Shown one piece after another: positions 13,315 through 14,114 of a stretch of DNA of 14,114 nt. The stretch comes from Candidatus Buchananbacteria bacterium. GTDB lineage: Bacteria > Patescibacteriota > Patescibacteriia > CAIXNZ01. A model generated the notes under the pieces. It was given only the letters and a program-made list of their open reading frames with translations. It ran no database searches and was not told where the DNA came from. Location: contig JAUVKC010000017.1 of assembly GCA_030592165.1 (NCBI GenBank), positions 1-14,114 on the forward strand. Direction: 5' to 3'. Within the stretch, counting starts at the first letter, position 1. Each line of letters opens with the position of its first letter. A program made the translations under genes and the position numbers.

Positions 13315-14114
13315 ATGTTAACTGCAAACGAACTAAGAAAAAAATATATTGAATTTTTTGAATCAAAAGGGCATAAGGCTATACCTAGCGCTTCTTTAAT
13401 CCCGGAAAATGATCCTAGCTCATTATTTATTACTGCAGGTATGCAACCTCTGGTACCTTATTTGATGAGCGAAACACATCCTCAAGGCAAAAAGATTGTT
13501 GATATACAAAAATGTATCAGAACAGGGGATATAGATGAAGTTGGTGATAATCGTCATTTAACTTTTTTTGAAATGATGGGCAATTGGTCATTAGGTGATT
13601 ATTTCAAAGAAGATGCGATTAAATGGAGTTGGGAATTTTTAACTGATAAAAAATGGCTGGGTCTTGATCCAAACAGAATATATGTGACTGTATTTAAAGG
13701 AGAAGATGGCATCCCAAGAGATGACGATGCAATAAAATTTTGGCAAGATATATTAAAAAATGATGGTATTTCAAACGGCATAGCTAACGATGACGAAACA
13801 ATTAAAGATAATATTAGAATTATTCCTCTTGGCAAAGAAGACAATTTTTGGATTGCCGGACAAACAGGACCTTGTGGTGGTGATACTGAAATGTTTTATG
13901 ATACACGACCTGAGGAAGGTCAATTAAACGGTAATTTCACAGAATTAGTCGATAGCTTCCGACTTATGGAAATTTGGAATGATGTATTTATGGAATTTAA
14001 TAAAACTGCTGACGGTAAATATGAACCATTAACTCAAAAAAATGTTGACACTGGGATGGGAGTTGAAAGAACTATTACTGTTTTAAACGGATACACAGAT
14101 GTTTTTCAAACAGA
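13315..14114 (+). CDS. alaS: Alanyl-tRNA synthetase, N-terminal part (3' truncated by window end)
   Basis: Class II synthetase that charges tRNA-Ala in the cytosol. The visible 266 residues cover the start of the aminoacylation domain: LRKKYIEFFESKGH, PSSLFITAGMQPLVPYL, QKCIRTGDIDEVGDNRHLTF, FFEMMGNWSLGDYFKEDAI and the GPCGGDTEMF motif, then NTGMGVER-like DTGMGVERT. The short TGDIDEVGD form, instead of the longer GGKHNDLENVG form of most proteobacterial enzymes, fits the compact AlaRS group that I associate with CPR and some other small-genome bacteria. ATG 13315 gives the family start MLTANELRKKY. The remainder, including editing and C-Ala domains, lies beyond the window. Confidence 0.95.
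   Translation, partial: MLTANELRKKYIEFFESKGHKAIPSASLIPENDPSSLFITAGMQPLVPYLMSETHPQGKKIVDIQKCIRTGDIDEVGDNRHLTFFEMMGNWSLGDYFKEDAIKWSWEFLTDKKWLGLDPNRIYVTVFKGEDGIPRDDDAIKFWQDILKNDGISNGIANDDETIKDNIRIIPLGKEDNFWIAGQTGPCGGDTEMFYDTRPEEGQLNGNFTELVDSFRLMEIWNDVFMEFNKTADGKYEPLTQKNVDTGMGVERTITVLNGYTDVFQT

Noticed and set aside
13599..13844. Minus-strand open frame inside alaS
   Set aside because: Antisense shadow of well-conserved AlaRS motifs.
1..14114. CRISPR arrays, tRNA/rRNA genes, insertion sequences, attachment sites
   Set aside because: No regularly spaced repeats, no tRNA cloverleaf or rRNA sequence, and no transposase or integrase were seen on either strand.

Overview
The window is a stretch of small, AT-rich bacterial chromosome. 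It has tightly packed short operons, a TTGACA-N17-(TGn)-TATATT style of sigma-70 promoter, and a rho-independent hairpin after most units. TGA is used as a stop, so the code is standard. AT-rich coding, a YibE/F-type membrane protein, a LOG-type protein, a compact AlaRS variant (the TGDIDEVGD form), a degenerate GGDEF protein and genes without Shine-Dalgarno sequences together suggest a Candidatus Patescibacteria (CPR) genome. This assignment is an inference from gene style, not from a marker search.

Left part, plus strand (1-6770): the C-terminal part of a YibE/F membrane protein; a LOG-family Rossmann protein; a structured intergenic RNA candidate followed by a terminator hairpin; a TIM-barrel protein resembling glycoside hydrolases; a histidine phosphatase with its own strong promoter; a second copy of the RNA candidate directly upstream of mnmA (tRNA 2-thiouridine synthesis); an MFS transporter overlapping mnmA by an ATGA; and a small secreted protein with a near-consensus promoter.

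Middle and right part, minus strand (6860-13213): a GAF-like/GGDEF protein of clearly higher GC; a ROK-family sugar kinase overlapping a DIT1/PvcA-type isonitrile synthase homologue; a Cof-type HAD phosphatase overlapping a second, more divergent DIT1/PvcA-like protein; and an unrecognised 317-residue protein. The last of these is divergent from alaS (plus strand, cut by the window end), and the two promoters share their -35 boxes.

The most notable content is the cluster at 8192-12109. It holds two paralogous proteins of the isonitrile (isocyanide) synthase fold, interleaved with a sugar kinase and a sugar-phosphate-type phosphatase, in two adjacent units that each have their own promoter and terminator. 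Characterised PvcA-type enzymes take the isonitrile carbon from ribulose 5-phosphate, so a kinase and phosphatase next to them is suggestive of a small specialised-metabolite or sugar-phosphate pathway. The second notable item is the pair of related structured RNA elements at 1489-1545 and 3933-3988.
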